The notes: generated by a model not told the origin, from the sequence alone. 10,285 nt of DNA from RYN-428 sp035551995 (GCA_035551995.1 DASZME010000023.1:1-10285), one strand, 5' to 3'. Counted from the stretch's first letter, positions 1 through 6,532 are shown. Program-made: numbers and translations.

Positions 1-1311
1 CTCCTCAATCCGCTCGCGCCCGTTCATATATTTCCGCAACACTTCCGGAACCGTAATCGACCCGTCGGCGTTCTGATAATTCTCAATAATCGGAATCAGC
101 ACGCGCGGGCTGGCGACCACCGTGTTGTTCAGCGTATGACAGAAACGCAATTTCCCATCCGCTCCCTTATACCGAAGATTCAACCGGCGAGCCTGAAACT
201 CATACAACCGACTCGCCGAATGCGTCTCGCCATACCCGCTCTCGGGATCCTTGGCGTTCTGCCGGCTTGGCATCCAGGTTTCGACATCCATCATCGACGC
301 GTTTTTCACGCCAAGATCGCCGGTGCAGCATTGGATGACGCGATAGGGAAGATTCAGCCGTTTGAGAATTTCTTCCGAATAGGAAAGCATCTCCACATGC
401 CAGCGTTTGCTCTCTTCAATATCGTTCTTGCAAATGACAACCTGCTCGCATTTGTCAAATTGATGCACACGATATAGCCCGGCGGCGTCTTTCCCGTACG
501 TTCCCGCTTCACGCCGGAAACAGGTGCTGATTGTTGTATATTTGCGGGGGAGCGTGCTTTCGTCGAGTACTTCGTCCATGTGATAGGCGGTGAGTCCGAC
601 TTCGCCGGTGCCGGTGAGGTAGCGGAGGTCTTCGCCGGTTTCTTCGACCTCGCCGACGCGGTATGCCTGCTCTCGGCCGGCGGGAAAAAAGCCGGTGCCG
701 CGCATCCCCGATTCGCGCACCATAACCGGCACCGCCATCGCGGTAAAACCCTTTTCGTATACCATTAAATCGAAGGCCATCCGAAGCACCGCCGCATGAA
801 GCTCGGCGCCCGCGCCCTTCAGGAAATAGGAGCGCGACCCGGCAAGCCGAACTCCCGCGGAAAAATCAACCAGATCGAGCTTTTCGATCAGTTCGACATG
901 GCTCTTCGGCTTAAAATCGAACAGCCGTGGCGTCCCCCATTTATAAAGAATCACATTATCCGCCGCATCCTTTCCCACCGGCACATCGCTGTCGGGCGGC
1001 TGGGGCACCTGAAGCAAATACGGCTCGACCGCCGCCGCCGCTTCCTTCGCCCGCTCGTCGGCGTCCTTCACTTTCGTCTTCAGCTCCGCCACGCGCGCGA
1101 TGGCCGCTTGTTTCTCGGCGGCGTCTTTCAACTGCCCGATTTTTTTGGACGCCTCATTTTGCTCCGACCTAAAAAGCTCAAATTCGCGTTGGGCCGTTCG
1201 ATGCTGTCCATCGAGGCGGAGGATCGCGTCGATATCGACGCGCACGCCTTTAAGCTCGGCGCCGCGACGATATTTATCGGGATTTTCGCGTAAATCTTTC
1301 AGATCAACCAT
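1..1311 (-). CDS. serS: Seryl-tRNA synthetase, C-terminus cut by window edge
   Basis: Class II aminoacyl-tRNA synthetase that charges tRNA-Ser with serine in the cytosol. The minus-strand frame is open for 437 codons from the ATG at 1311-1309 and runs off the left edge with no stop. Family members are usually about 425-435 residues, so only a few codons should be missing. The N-terminus MVDLKDLRENPDKY is typical, and residues about 30-105 form the charged Ala/Glu/Lys-rich coiled-coil tRNA-binding arm. Motif 2 is FRREAGTYGKDAAGLYRVHQF from residue 265. Motif 3 is near 394-411, reading LNNTVVASPR instead of the common LNGSGLAVGRT, and is followed by ENYQNADGSITVPEVLRKYM. With GETHSASRLYEFQARR just before it, this is a recognised-looking bacterial subtype rather than damage. 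An AAGGA Shine-Dalgarno lies about 9 bases upstream of the start. The neighbour upstream is a dead toxin gene, so serS probably uses its own promoter, which I could not place. Confidence 0.97.
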   Translation of the reverse strand, partial: MVDLKDLRENPDKYRRGAELKGVRVDIDAILRLDGQHRTAQREFELFRSEQNEASKKIGQLKDAAEKQAAIARVAELKTKVKDADERAKEAAAAVEPYLLQVPQPPDSDVPVGKDAADNVILYKWGTPRLFDFKPKSHVELIEKLDLVDFSAGVRLAGSRSYFLKGAGAELHAAVLRMAFDLMVYEKGFTAMAVPVMVRESGMRGTGFFPAGREQAYRVGEVEETGEDLRYLTGTGEVGLTAYHMDEVLDESTLPRKYTTISTCFRREAGTYGKDAAGLYRVHQFDKCEQVVICKNDIEESKRWHVEMLSYSEEILKRLNLPYRVIQCCTGDLGVKNASMMDVETWMPSRQNAKDPESGYGETHSASRLYEFQARRLNLRYKGADGKLRFCHTLNNTVVASPRVLIPIIENYQNADGSITVPEVLRKYMNGRERIEE

Positions 1312-1404
1312 TGGGCTTCCTTGCTTGGAATTTGAGAGTGCGTTTGTAACAGAATGGCGGCTTTCGAGATAGATTTCATCCGCCAGTTGAAACGCCGGCA
1401 TAAA

Positions 1405-1560
1405 TCATGGCGCGGTCCAGTCTTCGAGTTTATGGCACTCGTCGAAAAGTCGGGCGATGACTCGATCCGCCGCCCTCTCTGAATCGTCGTCGGCGATGTA
1501 CTCCCAAATGGCGAGTGCGTCCGCTTCGGCCTGCGGCGTAAGGAGAAAGTTGCGGCTCAT
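1405..1560 (-). pseudogene. ParE-like toxin, truncated after 51 residues
   Basis: The 51-residue product begins MSRNFLLTPQAEADALAIWE and continues YIADDDSERAADRVIARLFD before ending in LEDWTAP and TGA. This matches the N-terminal two-helix hairpin of ParE/RelE-superfamily toxins (the pattern is LTPxAxxDLxxIWxYIAxDxPxAADRVxxRLxxxxxxL). Such toxins are normally about 90-100 residues. The C-terminal beta-sheet, with the usual YRxxxxxLExVRVLHGARD end, is absent. The codons after the stop do not restore it, so the gene is truncated and probably inactive. Its ATG overlaps the stop of the upstream antitoxin frame as ATGA, the usual layout of a parDE operon. The family assignment rests on half a protein. 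The partner gene makes it more secure. Confidence 0.62.
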
Positions 1561-1842
1561 GCTTTCTCCGCCGCGCGCCGGCGTTTGCGCTCATCGATCT
1601 TTTTGAGCACCTCGTCGGGGTCGACGAATTCTCCGCGATCCGCTTGAGCCGATCCGCGTTCAAGCTTGATCTTTAGGGCGGCGTACGCCGCCTCGCGATC
1701 CCGTTCCTGAGATTCCAGAAGGCGAAGCCCCTCGCGGATCACCTCGCTGGCGTTTTTGGTAACGGCCAGTTGCCACGCGACCCTGAACGAACCGGTCGAG
1801 TTCCGGGGTGAGTGAGACGTTAAGACTTGTTCGGACGGCCAT
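1557..1842 (-). pseudogene. ParD/CC2985-type antitoxin with a one-base frameshift
   Basis: Two overlapping frames join into one antitoxin. The first, from ATG at 1842-1840, reads MAVRTSLNVSLTPELDRFVQ then GRVATGRYQ, the ribbon-helix-helix DNA-binding half. The second reads NASEVIREGLRLLESQERDR and continues to EKA at the TGA at 1557-1559. That is the hinge and the toxin-binding helices. The junction GRYQ-NASEV is the family's usual sequence and sits on an A5 run (T5 at 1753-1757 on the plus strand). Four A's would keep one frame of about 94 residues. As written, frame one leaves the family sequence after GRYQ and the toxin-neutralising half is not made. ParD normally binds ParE and represses its own promoter. 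Causes could be real inactivation, a homopolymer sequencing error, or slippage. The ParE-like gene next door is also broken, which favours decay. An upstream in-frame ATG at 1893 gives an atypical N-terminal extension and was not chosen. Confidence 0.75.
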
Positions 1843-1873
1843 AAGTCTATTATCGGCCAGAGCACCGCGAATG

Positions 1874-1933
1874 TCAATTTGTGTTACAGGCATCGCAAGC
1901 GCGTAGCCGGACGAAATCCGTTGCCGCGTACAT
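1874..1933 (-). pseudogene. Possible 5' stump of an HNH endonuclease gene
   Basis: A 19-codon frame starts at an ATG that overlaps the TAA of the upstream small gene (TAATG, 1931-1935) and ends in TGA at 1874-1876. It reads MYAATDFVRLRACDACNTN. The stretch VRLRACDAC resembles the start of small HNH nucleases (VRxRAGDxCEYC), and from memory genes of the upstream small family are often followed by such a nuclease. Only the first dozen or so codons remain. After them comes the upstream region of the antitoxin, as if recombination had replaced the rest of the nuclease. The match is short and could be chance. Confidence 0.3.
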
Positions 1934-2186
1934 TACGAGCCGCGTGCTGCCAGCACTTTGCGGGCTTTGGCTTGCCGGATCGATACGACGTCGATGGCCT
2001 TGACGAACGCTTCATACTCGACGCGCTCGGCGGGCCGTCGTTTGCCGTTGCCGCGAGTTCGTCAATATGGGTCTGAGTCGCGGGATCGGCTCGCAGATCA
2101 ACAACCCGCTTTGCAACATCGGGGGTCAGGCACTGGGCAAATGGGTCCAGAAGACGATCCAAGGGGGAACGGAGGACGGATGCCAT
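1933..2186 (-). pseudogene. Small conserved-type protein, frameshifted; no known function
   Basis: From ATG at 2186-2184 the frame reads MASVLRSPLDRLLDPFAQCL, then TPDVAKRVVDLRADPATQTH and IDELAATANDG. The minus-strand frame one base over then reads PAERVEYEAFVKAIDVVSIR and QAKARKVLAARGS before TAA at 1933-1935. Together they make one helical, charged protein of about 83 residues, of a type I associate with planctomycetes and cyanobacteria (pattern DPxxxxRxxELAxKxxxGxLxxxERxEYExxVxxIDxxxxxQxKARxxL). The join lies near 2026-2037, where the usual GRLxxEER segment is shortened to GPAER. A small deletion with loss of frame is the simplest reading. No Shine-Dalgarno is obvious. In intact examples I recall a downstream HNH nuclease gene. 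Only a possible stump remains here. I do not know the protein's function. Confidence 0.58.
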
Positions 2187-2298
2187 CTTGAGATCATACC
2201 ATCGTCGTGAGGTTCTGGAGATCTCGCCGCGCGATTGAAATCCCTCCCGATCTATCTGCCGCGAGAAGTATTCCAAATCGACTATTAGCACCTTTCTT

Positions 2299-2367
2299 GC
2301 GGGGTGCGTTGGGGACGAGCAACGACGCTACCCCGCTTGCGAGTCCGATACTCGCCCTGCAAGCAGG
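2299..2367. repeat. Cluster of three consecutive hairpins in a gene-free gap
   Basis: The gap 2187-2554 holds no convincing gene. Within it are three adjacent inverted repeats. In 2299-2336, GCGGGGT and GCGTTG pair with CAACG and ACGCTACCCCGC, leaving short bulges. In 2339-2355, GCGAGT pairs with ACTCGC around CCGAT. In 2356-2367, CCTGC pairs with GCAGG around AA. Three stems end to end suggest a REP/BIME-like repeat or a structured RNA. Neither can be confirmed from one copy. No protein family could be read in either strand of the gap. Confidence 0.4.
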
Positions 2368-2472
2368 ACGGCTGACCAAGAATGAGCGCTTTGCACGCGG
2401 ATCAGTAGTGCGGCTGTTATTGAACTGTGAAAGTTATTTCCACCGCGTCCATTGCTTGAGTCGCAAAACACC

Positions 2473-2497
2473 GATGGCCGGCACAAGGCCGACCATC
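2473..2497 (-). terminator. Stem-loop after rpsG, possible terminator
   Basis: GATGGCCGGC and GCCGACCATC pair over 10 positions with one mismatch, or a G-U in RNA, around ACAAG. The stem lies 58 bases past the rpsG stop. On the minus strand it is followed by GGTGTTTTGCG, a poor U-tract. It could end the rpsL-rpsG transcript or only protect its 3' end. Confidence 0.4.
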
Positions 2498-2554
2498 ACG
2501 CGTTTCTCGATTAGTTTCCGCCGGCGGATCGCATCCGGCACTTTTTTTCAATGT

Positions 2555-3031
2555 TTACCAGGCGAAGTGAGCGAAAGCCTTGTTCGCGTCGGCCATGCGA
2601 TGCGTCTGTTCGCGGGTGTTCATGGCCTTGCCTTCCTTGCGGAAGGCCGCCAGGAGCTCATCGGCAAGCCGGTCGGCCATGGGCCTGCCGCCGCCGTCGC
2701 GGGCCGCAGCCAGGAGCCAGCGAAACGCCAGGCTTTGTTGCCGTTTCTTGTTGACCTGCATCGGCACCTGGTAATTGGCGCCGCCGACGCGCCGGCTGCG
2801 AACCTCCACGAACGGCTTGACATTGTTGATCGCCGTCTCGAACAGTTCCAGCGGCGGAACGTCCTTATTCTTCTTCACGACCTGGTCCATCGCCGTGTAA
2901 AACACCTTCTGAGCGACGGCTTTCTTTCCGTCCCACATCAGGCAGTTGATAAACTTGCTGACCAATTTGCTGTTAAAACGCGGATCCGGCTTCAGCATAT
3001 CGACGCTGGCCGTAAATTTTTTGTAAGCCAT
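2555..3031 (-). CDS. rpsG: 30S ribosomal protein S7 (uS7)
   Basis: Primary 16S rRNA-binding protein of the 30S head. It nucleates assembly of the 3' major domain and lines the E-site. The 158-residue length is normal for bacteria (about 156). Recognisable parts are the PDPRFNSKLVSKFINCLMWD start of the core, RRVGGANYQVP at residues 80-90 (the beta-hairpin region), the RWLLAAAR helix near 104-111, and the C-terminal MADANKAFAHFAW. The ATG at 3031-3029 follows GGA with 8 bases between. It lies downstream of rpsL in the usual str-operon order, but a repeat element of about 180 bp separates them. The usual next genes, fusA and tuf, are absent: a hairpin and a decayed accessory island follow instead. 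In E. coli S7 is the translational repressor of its operon. No such site could be judged here. Confidence 0.98.
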   Translation of the reverse strand: MAYKKFTASVDMLKPDPRFNSKLVSKFINCLMWDGKKAVAQKVFYTAMDQVVKKNKDVPPLELFETAINNVKPFVEVRSRRVGGANYQVPMQVNKKRQQSLAFRWLLAAARDGGGRPMADRLADELLAAFRKEGKAMNTREQTHRMADANKAFAHFAW

Positions 3032-3120
3032 ACTTATTTCCGTTTTCGAGAGATTGTTTCTCCCCGCTCAAGCCGGCAACGTGCCGGGAAGGGCGGGAAT
3101 ACTCCGGAGATCGACTGAGA

Positions 3121-3299
3121 AGAATAAGTTGCCCGTTGTTAGTTGCCAGTTGCCAGATAATTCGGAAGCGGAGGACGCGAGGTGTCGCTTCGAGGGCAAG
3201 TTGTATCCATTCTCATCATGGGAAACTGGCAACCAACAACCCATTCCCTTACTTTTCTTCACTGGCAACTGGCAACTAACAACTGACAACTTATTTCTT
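3121..3299. repeat. Inverted arrays of degenerate heptanucleotide repeats between rpsL and rpsG
   Basis: The right arm (3262-3296) reads in 7-base steps CTGGCAA, CTGGCAA, CTAACAA, CTGACAA, CTTATTT. The left arm (3122-3156), read on the minus strand, is CTGGCAA, CTGGCAA, CTAACAA, CGGGCAA, CTTATTC. The arms match at 32 of the first 34 positions as an inverted repeat. A third, shorter copy in the right-arm orientation lies inside at 3226-3246 (CTGGCAA, CCAACAA, CCCATTC). About 105 bases separate the main arms. The pattern recalls the short tandemly repeated heptanucleotides described in filamentous cyanobacteria. It could also be a MITE-like element with terminal inverted repeats. The transcript could fold into a long hairpin that alters the rpsL:rpsG ratio. 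Open frames across it are products of the repeat. Confidence 0.85.
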
Positions 3300-3301
3300 C
3301 C

Positions 3302-3673
<372 letters not shown>

Positions 3674-3740
3674 ACGATGCGTTTCCTTGTTCTTCCACCC
3701 GGCGCAACACCTGCCCCGGCTACCTTTCGAGAAGCGGGAC

Positions 3741-3768
3741 ACTATACGCGATTTTTGCATGACGGCAA
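3741..3768 (-). promoter_or_regulatory. Sigma70-type promoter for rpsL-rpsG
   Basis: On the minus strand TTGCCG (3768-3763) and TATAGT (3746-3741) are 16 bases apart. Transcription should begin near 3734-3735, leaving a leader of about 60 bases before the rpsL ATG. The -10 box is a 5 of 6 match and the -35 box a 4 of 6 match. Confidence 0.65.
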
Positions 3769-3793
3769 GGGCGGGAACGGAATTCTTAAATCG

Positions 3794-3837
3794 GCATAGC
3801 GCGTAAGGCCGGCGCCGGCGCGAAGATGGCGTTATGC
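3794..3837 (-). terminator. Imperfect stem-loop, possible terminator of the ABC-F/zinc-ribbon operon
   Basis: GCATAGCGC (3794-3802) pairs with GCGTTATGC (3829-3837), with one G-U. The enclosed segment contains the self-complementary GCCGGCGCCGGC (3808-3819). It sits between the end of the zinc-ribbon gene and the rpsL promoter, where a terminator is expected. The following minus-strand bases (CGATTTAAG) give only a weak U-tract. Confidence 0.25.
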
Positions 3838-3888
3838 GGCGCCCTATGCCGCCGTTGTCGTCGCAGGTCTTTGCCGATGAATCAGCTT

Positions 3889-4563
3889 TTACCGAAATTC
3901 CGATGATGTCGGACTTGATTCCGGGGCTGGCGATTCTCCCGGCCCCGGCGTCGCGTCGAACATCCTTTCAAGATTACGCGCGTGTTGGCTGCCGTCGCTC
4001 AAGGTCGACAAATCCGGCTCATGTTTGGCCGCTTCCTGCTCTTCCAATTCGCGCGCCCGCAAATCGGCTTTGATGGCAAGCTGTATTTCCACCACCCGCA
4101 CGGCGAACTTATAACTGCCGATCAATCCCGCGACGGCAAATAGAAGATAAGCGATCGGCGACGGTCCCCAATGATGCCGCTCTCGCACGTCGTGAAAGGT
4201 GAAGATAAGAAGCTGAATGGCGAATCCCAGGCACCCAAGCGTGCCGACAACCAGGTACGACCGCGTGCGGTAAGCCGTTCGGCGGAGCGTGCTCAGTTGC
4301 CGAATGCGAAGTTCACTGAGTTCCGCTTCGGTATCGTGTTCCGCTTTTGCTTCGTCGCGTGAAGCGTCGGATTCTTCTTCGGAAACGGGAGGGAAGAATT
4401 GCGTGCCGCAGTTTGGACATTGAAGAATCGGCCCGGCAGCGGACGAAAGATCGACCGGCTGACCGCATTGCGGACAAGCGATTTGCGACCCAGAAGCGGC
4501 CGCCGGATCTGAGCCCATCTCCGAAGCCAACGCCGGTTCGCTCATGTCATCGTCGATGCTCAT
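3889..4563 (-). CDS. Zinc-ribbon two-helix membrane protein of unknown function
   Basis: The 224-residue product is not a family I can name. Residues 30-52 form a compact zinc ribbon, CPQC-x15-CPNC, of the kind that binds zinc structurally or mediates protein contact. Residues 61-95 are acidic, then charged and helical. Two hydrophobic segments follow at about 103-123 (YLVVGTLGCLGFAIQLLIFTF) and 136-155, joined by a short charged loop (HDVRERHHWG), so it should be an inner-membrane hairpin with both ends on the same side. A cytoplasmic ribbon is most likely. Residues 156-185 are helical and charged, and the tail is Pro/Ser-rich and probably disordered. The gene starts 12 bases after the ABC-F stop, and its GAGGAA/GAGGA ribosome-binding region overlaps that stop, so the two are almost certainly cotranscribed. 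The role may be linked to the ABC-F protein, but nothing in the sequence shows how. Confidence 0.88.
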   Translation of the reverse strand: MSIDDDMSEPALASEMGSDPAAASGSQIACPQCGQPVDLSSAAGPILQCPNCGTQFFPPVSEEESDASRDEAKAEHDTEAELSELRIRQLSTLRRTAYRTRSYLVVGTLGCLGFAIQLLIFTFHDVRERHHWGPSPIAYLLFAVAGLIGSYKFAVRVVEIQLAIKADLRARELEEQEAAKHEPDLSTLSDGSQHARNLERMFDATPGPGESPAPESSPTSSEFR

Positions 4564-4575
4564 GCGGCGCGTTCC

Positions 4576-6390
4576 TCACTTCCTCGCCTCAAGCGATTCC
4601 CACCGCGCATACATCTTGCTGACCTTCTTCTGAGCCTCATCGACTTTCATGCAAACTTCATGCAGCTTGTTGCGATCGGAAAGAATCGCGCGATCTTCCA
4701 TCTGCCGCTGCAGGGCGTGCAGCTCTTCCTCGGCAATCATGATTTTGGCTTCCATCTGCTCAAGCTCGCGCAGCTCCATGTAGCTGAGCTTCTTGGCGGC
4801 CGCTCCCTTTGCCGGCTCCTTCGCGGCCGGCTTGGACGCCTGCTTTGCCGCGGCGGCTTGCTGCCGGTCGGCCAGCGATTGGGCCGCTTCCCACTGGGCG
4901 AGGCTCGCGAACCATTGCGCGCCGCCGTCGTTATCCAGGGCAAGCAGTTCAGTCGAGACGCGATCGATCATGAACCGATCATGCGTGACCAAAACCAGCG
5001 CTCCCGGAAACTCCGACAGGCTCTCTTCCAGGACCTCCAGGGACGGAATATCCAGATCGTTCGTCGGCTCATCCAGAATTAGAAGATCGGCCGGCATCTG
5101 CACCAGCCGCGCGATCATGACGCGCGATTGTTCGCCGCCGGAGAGATTGTAGACCGGCATGTCAAGCTGCTCGGTTCTAAAAAGAAACTGTCTGGCCCAG
5201 GCGGTGATGTGCATCGCCTGATCGCGATAGACGACGGTATCGGTGCCGTTCAGCGAGATCGCCTGGCGTAAAGTCACGTTACGGTCGAGCTGTTGGCGGT
5301 TTTGATCGAAGACGACGACGCGTAATCCCTCGGCGCGCCAGACCGACCCGGAATCCGGTTGAAGCTGGCCGCTCAGCAGGCGGATGAGCGTGGATTTTCC
5401 GCTCCCATTCTTGCCGAGCAACCCGACGCGGGCGCCGGGAGAAAGCACCATGTTCAAATGATCGAACAGGACGCGCCCGCCCAATTCCTTTTTCACGTCC
5501 TTGGCCGTCAGCAGCTTGCGCGTCTGGCGGTTGGTGGCGGAAAAATCGATCTGCACGGCGCCTTGCTGGGTGTTGCGCGCTTTTAATTCGGCCAAGTCTT
5601 CCATCATTCGACCGGCCTGGTCGATGCGTCCTTTGGCCTTGGTGGTTCGCGCCTTGGCGCCGCGACGAAGCCATTCCACCTCCCGCCGCACCCGGCTGGC
5701 CAGCGCCTGCTGCCGCGCGGCCTGGGCTTCGAGATATTCATCGCGTTTCACTAGAAAATCGCTGTACGTGCCGTTGATGCTCAAATATCCGTCGGCATAC
5801 GTCGTGTTCAACTCCACGACGCGATTGGTGACGTTCTCCAAAAAATACCGGTCGTGACTCACCAGCAAAAACGAAAACCGGGCGCCGGCGAGAAGCCCCT
5901 CGAGCCAACGGATGCCTTCGAGATCGAGATGATTGGTCGGCTCATCGAGCAGGAGCAAATCGGGTTCGCGGATTAATTCGCGCGCGACCGCCAGCCGTTT
6001 ACGCCACCCGCCGGAAAGGGAATCGACGACGGCCTCGGGATTATTGAAGCCGACTTTATCGAGCAGAATGGCGACGCGCGTCATCTGTTCATGTTCGTCA
6101 AGCTGCGTACCGGTTTGTGCGTCGAGCAACGCGCGCTGAACGGTTTGCCCCTGTTCGAACGTATCTTCCTGGGCGAGATAGCCCAGGCGAAGCTGGCGGC
6201 GGGTGGTAAGCGAGCCGGTATCGGGTTGTTCGAGTTGAGCGAGAATTTTCAGGAGCGTGGATTTACCTGATCCGTTTGGGCCGATGAGCCCTGTTCGTTC
6301 GGTATCGTCGAAGCTGATCGAGATGTCTTTGAACAACATCCGGGGGCCGTACGACTTGGAGATGGACTGGCAACTGAGAAGCAGACTCAT
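4576..6390 (-). CDS. uup: ABC-F family ATPase, Uup type
   Basis: Soluble tandem ABC ATPase of the ABC-F class. These bind the ribosomal E-site region and act in translation or ribosome homeostasis; they are not transporters, and no membrane segment is present. In 604 residues, the first domain has GPNGSGKST at 37-45, LSGGWRKR at 125-132, LLLLDEPTNHLD at 145-156 and SHD at 178-180. The second has GKNGSGKST at 326-334, LSGGEQSR at 416-423, LLILDEPTNDLD at 436-447 and THD at 469-471. The linker (about 215-275) contains EVEWLRRGAKARTTKAKGRI, the Uup signature. The C-terminus has an Ala/Lys-rich spacer (about 511-534) and a coiled coil (about 536-602), like the nucleic-acid-binding tail of E. coli Uup. 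The W in the first signature is normal for Uup. The start ATG follows GGTAGGAAATA. A zinc-ribbon membrane gene follows at once. An antibiotic-resistance ABC-F is less likely given the linker and tail. Confidence 0.93.
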   Translation of the reverse strand: MSLLLSCQSISKSYGPRMLFKDISISFDDTERTGLIGPNGSGKSTLLKILAQLEQPDTGSLTTRRQLRLGYLAQEDTFEQGQTVQRALLDAQTGTQLDEHEQMTRVAILLDKVGFNNPEAVVDSLSGGWRKRLAVARELIREPDLLLLDEPTNHLDLEGIRWLEGLLAGARFSFLLVSHDRYFLENVTNRVVELNTTYADGYLSINGTYSDFLVKRDEYLEAQAARQQALASRVRREVEWLRRGAKARTTKAKGRIDQAGRMMEDLAELKARNTQQGAVQIDFSATNRQTRKLLTAKDVKKELGGRVLFDHLNMVLSPGARVGLLGKNGSGKSTLIRLLSGQLQPDSGSVWRAEGLRVVVFDQNRQQLDRNVTLRQAISLNGTDTVVYRDQAMHITAWARQFLFRTEQLDMPVYNLSGGEQSRVMIARLVQMPADLLILDEPTNDLDIPSLEVLEESLSEFPGALVLVTHDRFMIDRVSTELLALDNDGGAQWFASLAQWEAAQSLADRQQAAAAKQASKPAAKEPAKGAAAKKLSYMELRELEQMEAKIMIAEEELHALQRQMEDRAILSDRNKLHEVCMKVDEAQKKVSKMYARWESLEARK

Positions 6391-6440
6391 TATTTCCTAC
6401 CAAAACACAGGCGAATGCCGGTGAGCAACACGGACAGACG

Positions 6441-6516
6441 CAAGAGTAAAGCGGAAAGGGTAAAGAGTAAAATGGACGTTCGATCCATTTTACTCTTTAC
6501 CCTTTGTTCTTCGCTC
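6441..6516. repeat. Perfect 22-bp hairpin made of heptanucleotide repeats
   Basis: Arms at 6455-6476 and 6484-6505 are perfect inverted repeats around a 7-base loop (CGTTCGA). Each arm is a heptad array. The right arm runs TTTACTC, TTTACCC, TTTGTTC, TTCGCTC. The left arm, read on the minus strand, runs TTTACTC, TTTACCC, TTTCCGC, TTTACTC, TTGCGTC. Both decay outward. It lies 27 bases after the stop of the LEPR protein gene, so the transcript would form a very stable hairpin that could act as a terminator or 3' protector, though no clean U-tract follows. Its build matches the array between rpsL and rpsG but with a different heptad. Confidence 0.88.
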
Positions 6517-6532
6517 TGAGTCGATTTTTCGC

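Noticed and set aside
1312..1404. Missing C-terminus of the ParE-like toxin read through its stop
   Set aside because: The in-frame translation after TGA (FMPAFQLADEIYLESRHS) has none of the beta-strand or LHGARD features of the toxin, so a single nonsense mutation does not explain the truncation.
2207..3118. A 303-codon plus-strand open frame across the gap and rpsG
   Set aside because: Most of it is the antisense of rpsG. It has no recognisable family, no ribosome binding site, and an Arg/His/Leu-rich composition typical of a shadow frame.
3068..3289. A 73-codon minus-strand frame (SVVSCQLPV- and NWQLTTGN-type peptide), and its plus-strand mirror
   Set aside because: The peptide is the literal translation of the heptad repeat. 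Such frames are commonly over-called in repeat-bearing genomes.
3121..3299. CRISPR array
   Set aside because: The repeats are 7 bases, directly abutting, and in inverted orientation. There are no spacers and no cas genes.
3674..3760. Extended S12 start adding 29 residues
   Set aside because: The extension overlaps the promoter and is unlike any S12 N-terminus. The ATG at 3673 gives the normal length with an AAGGA site.
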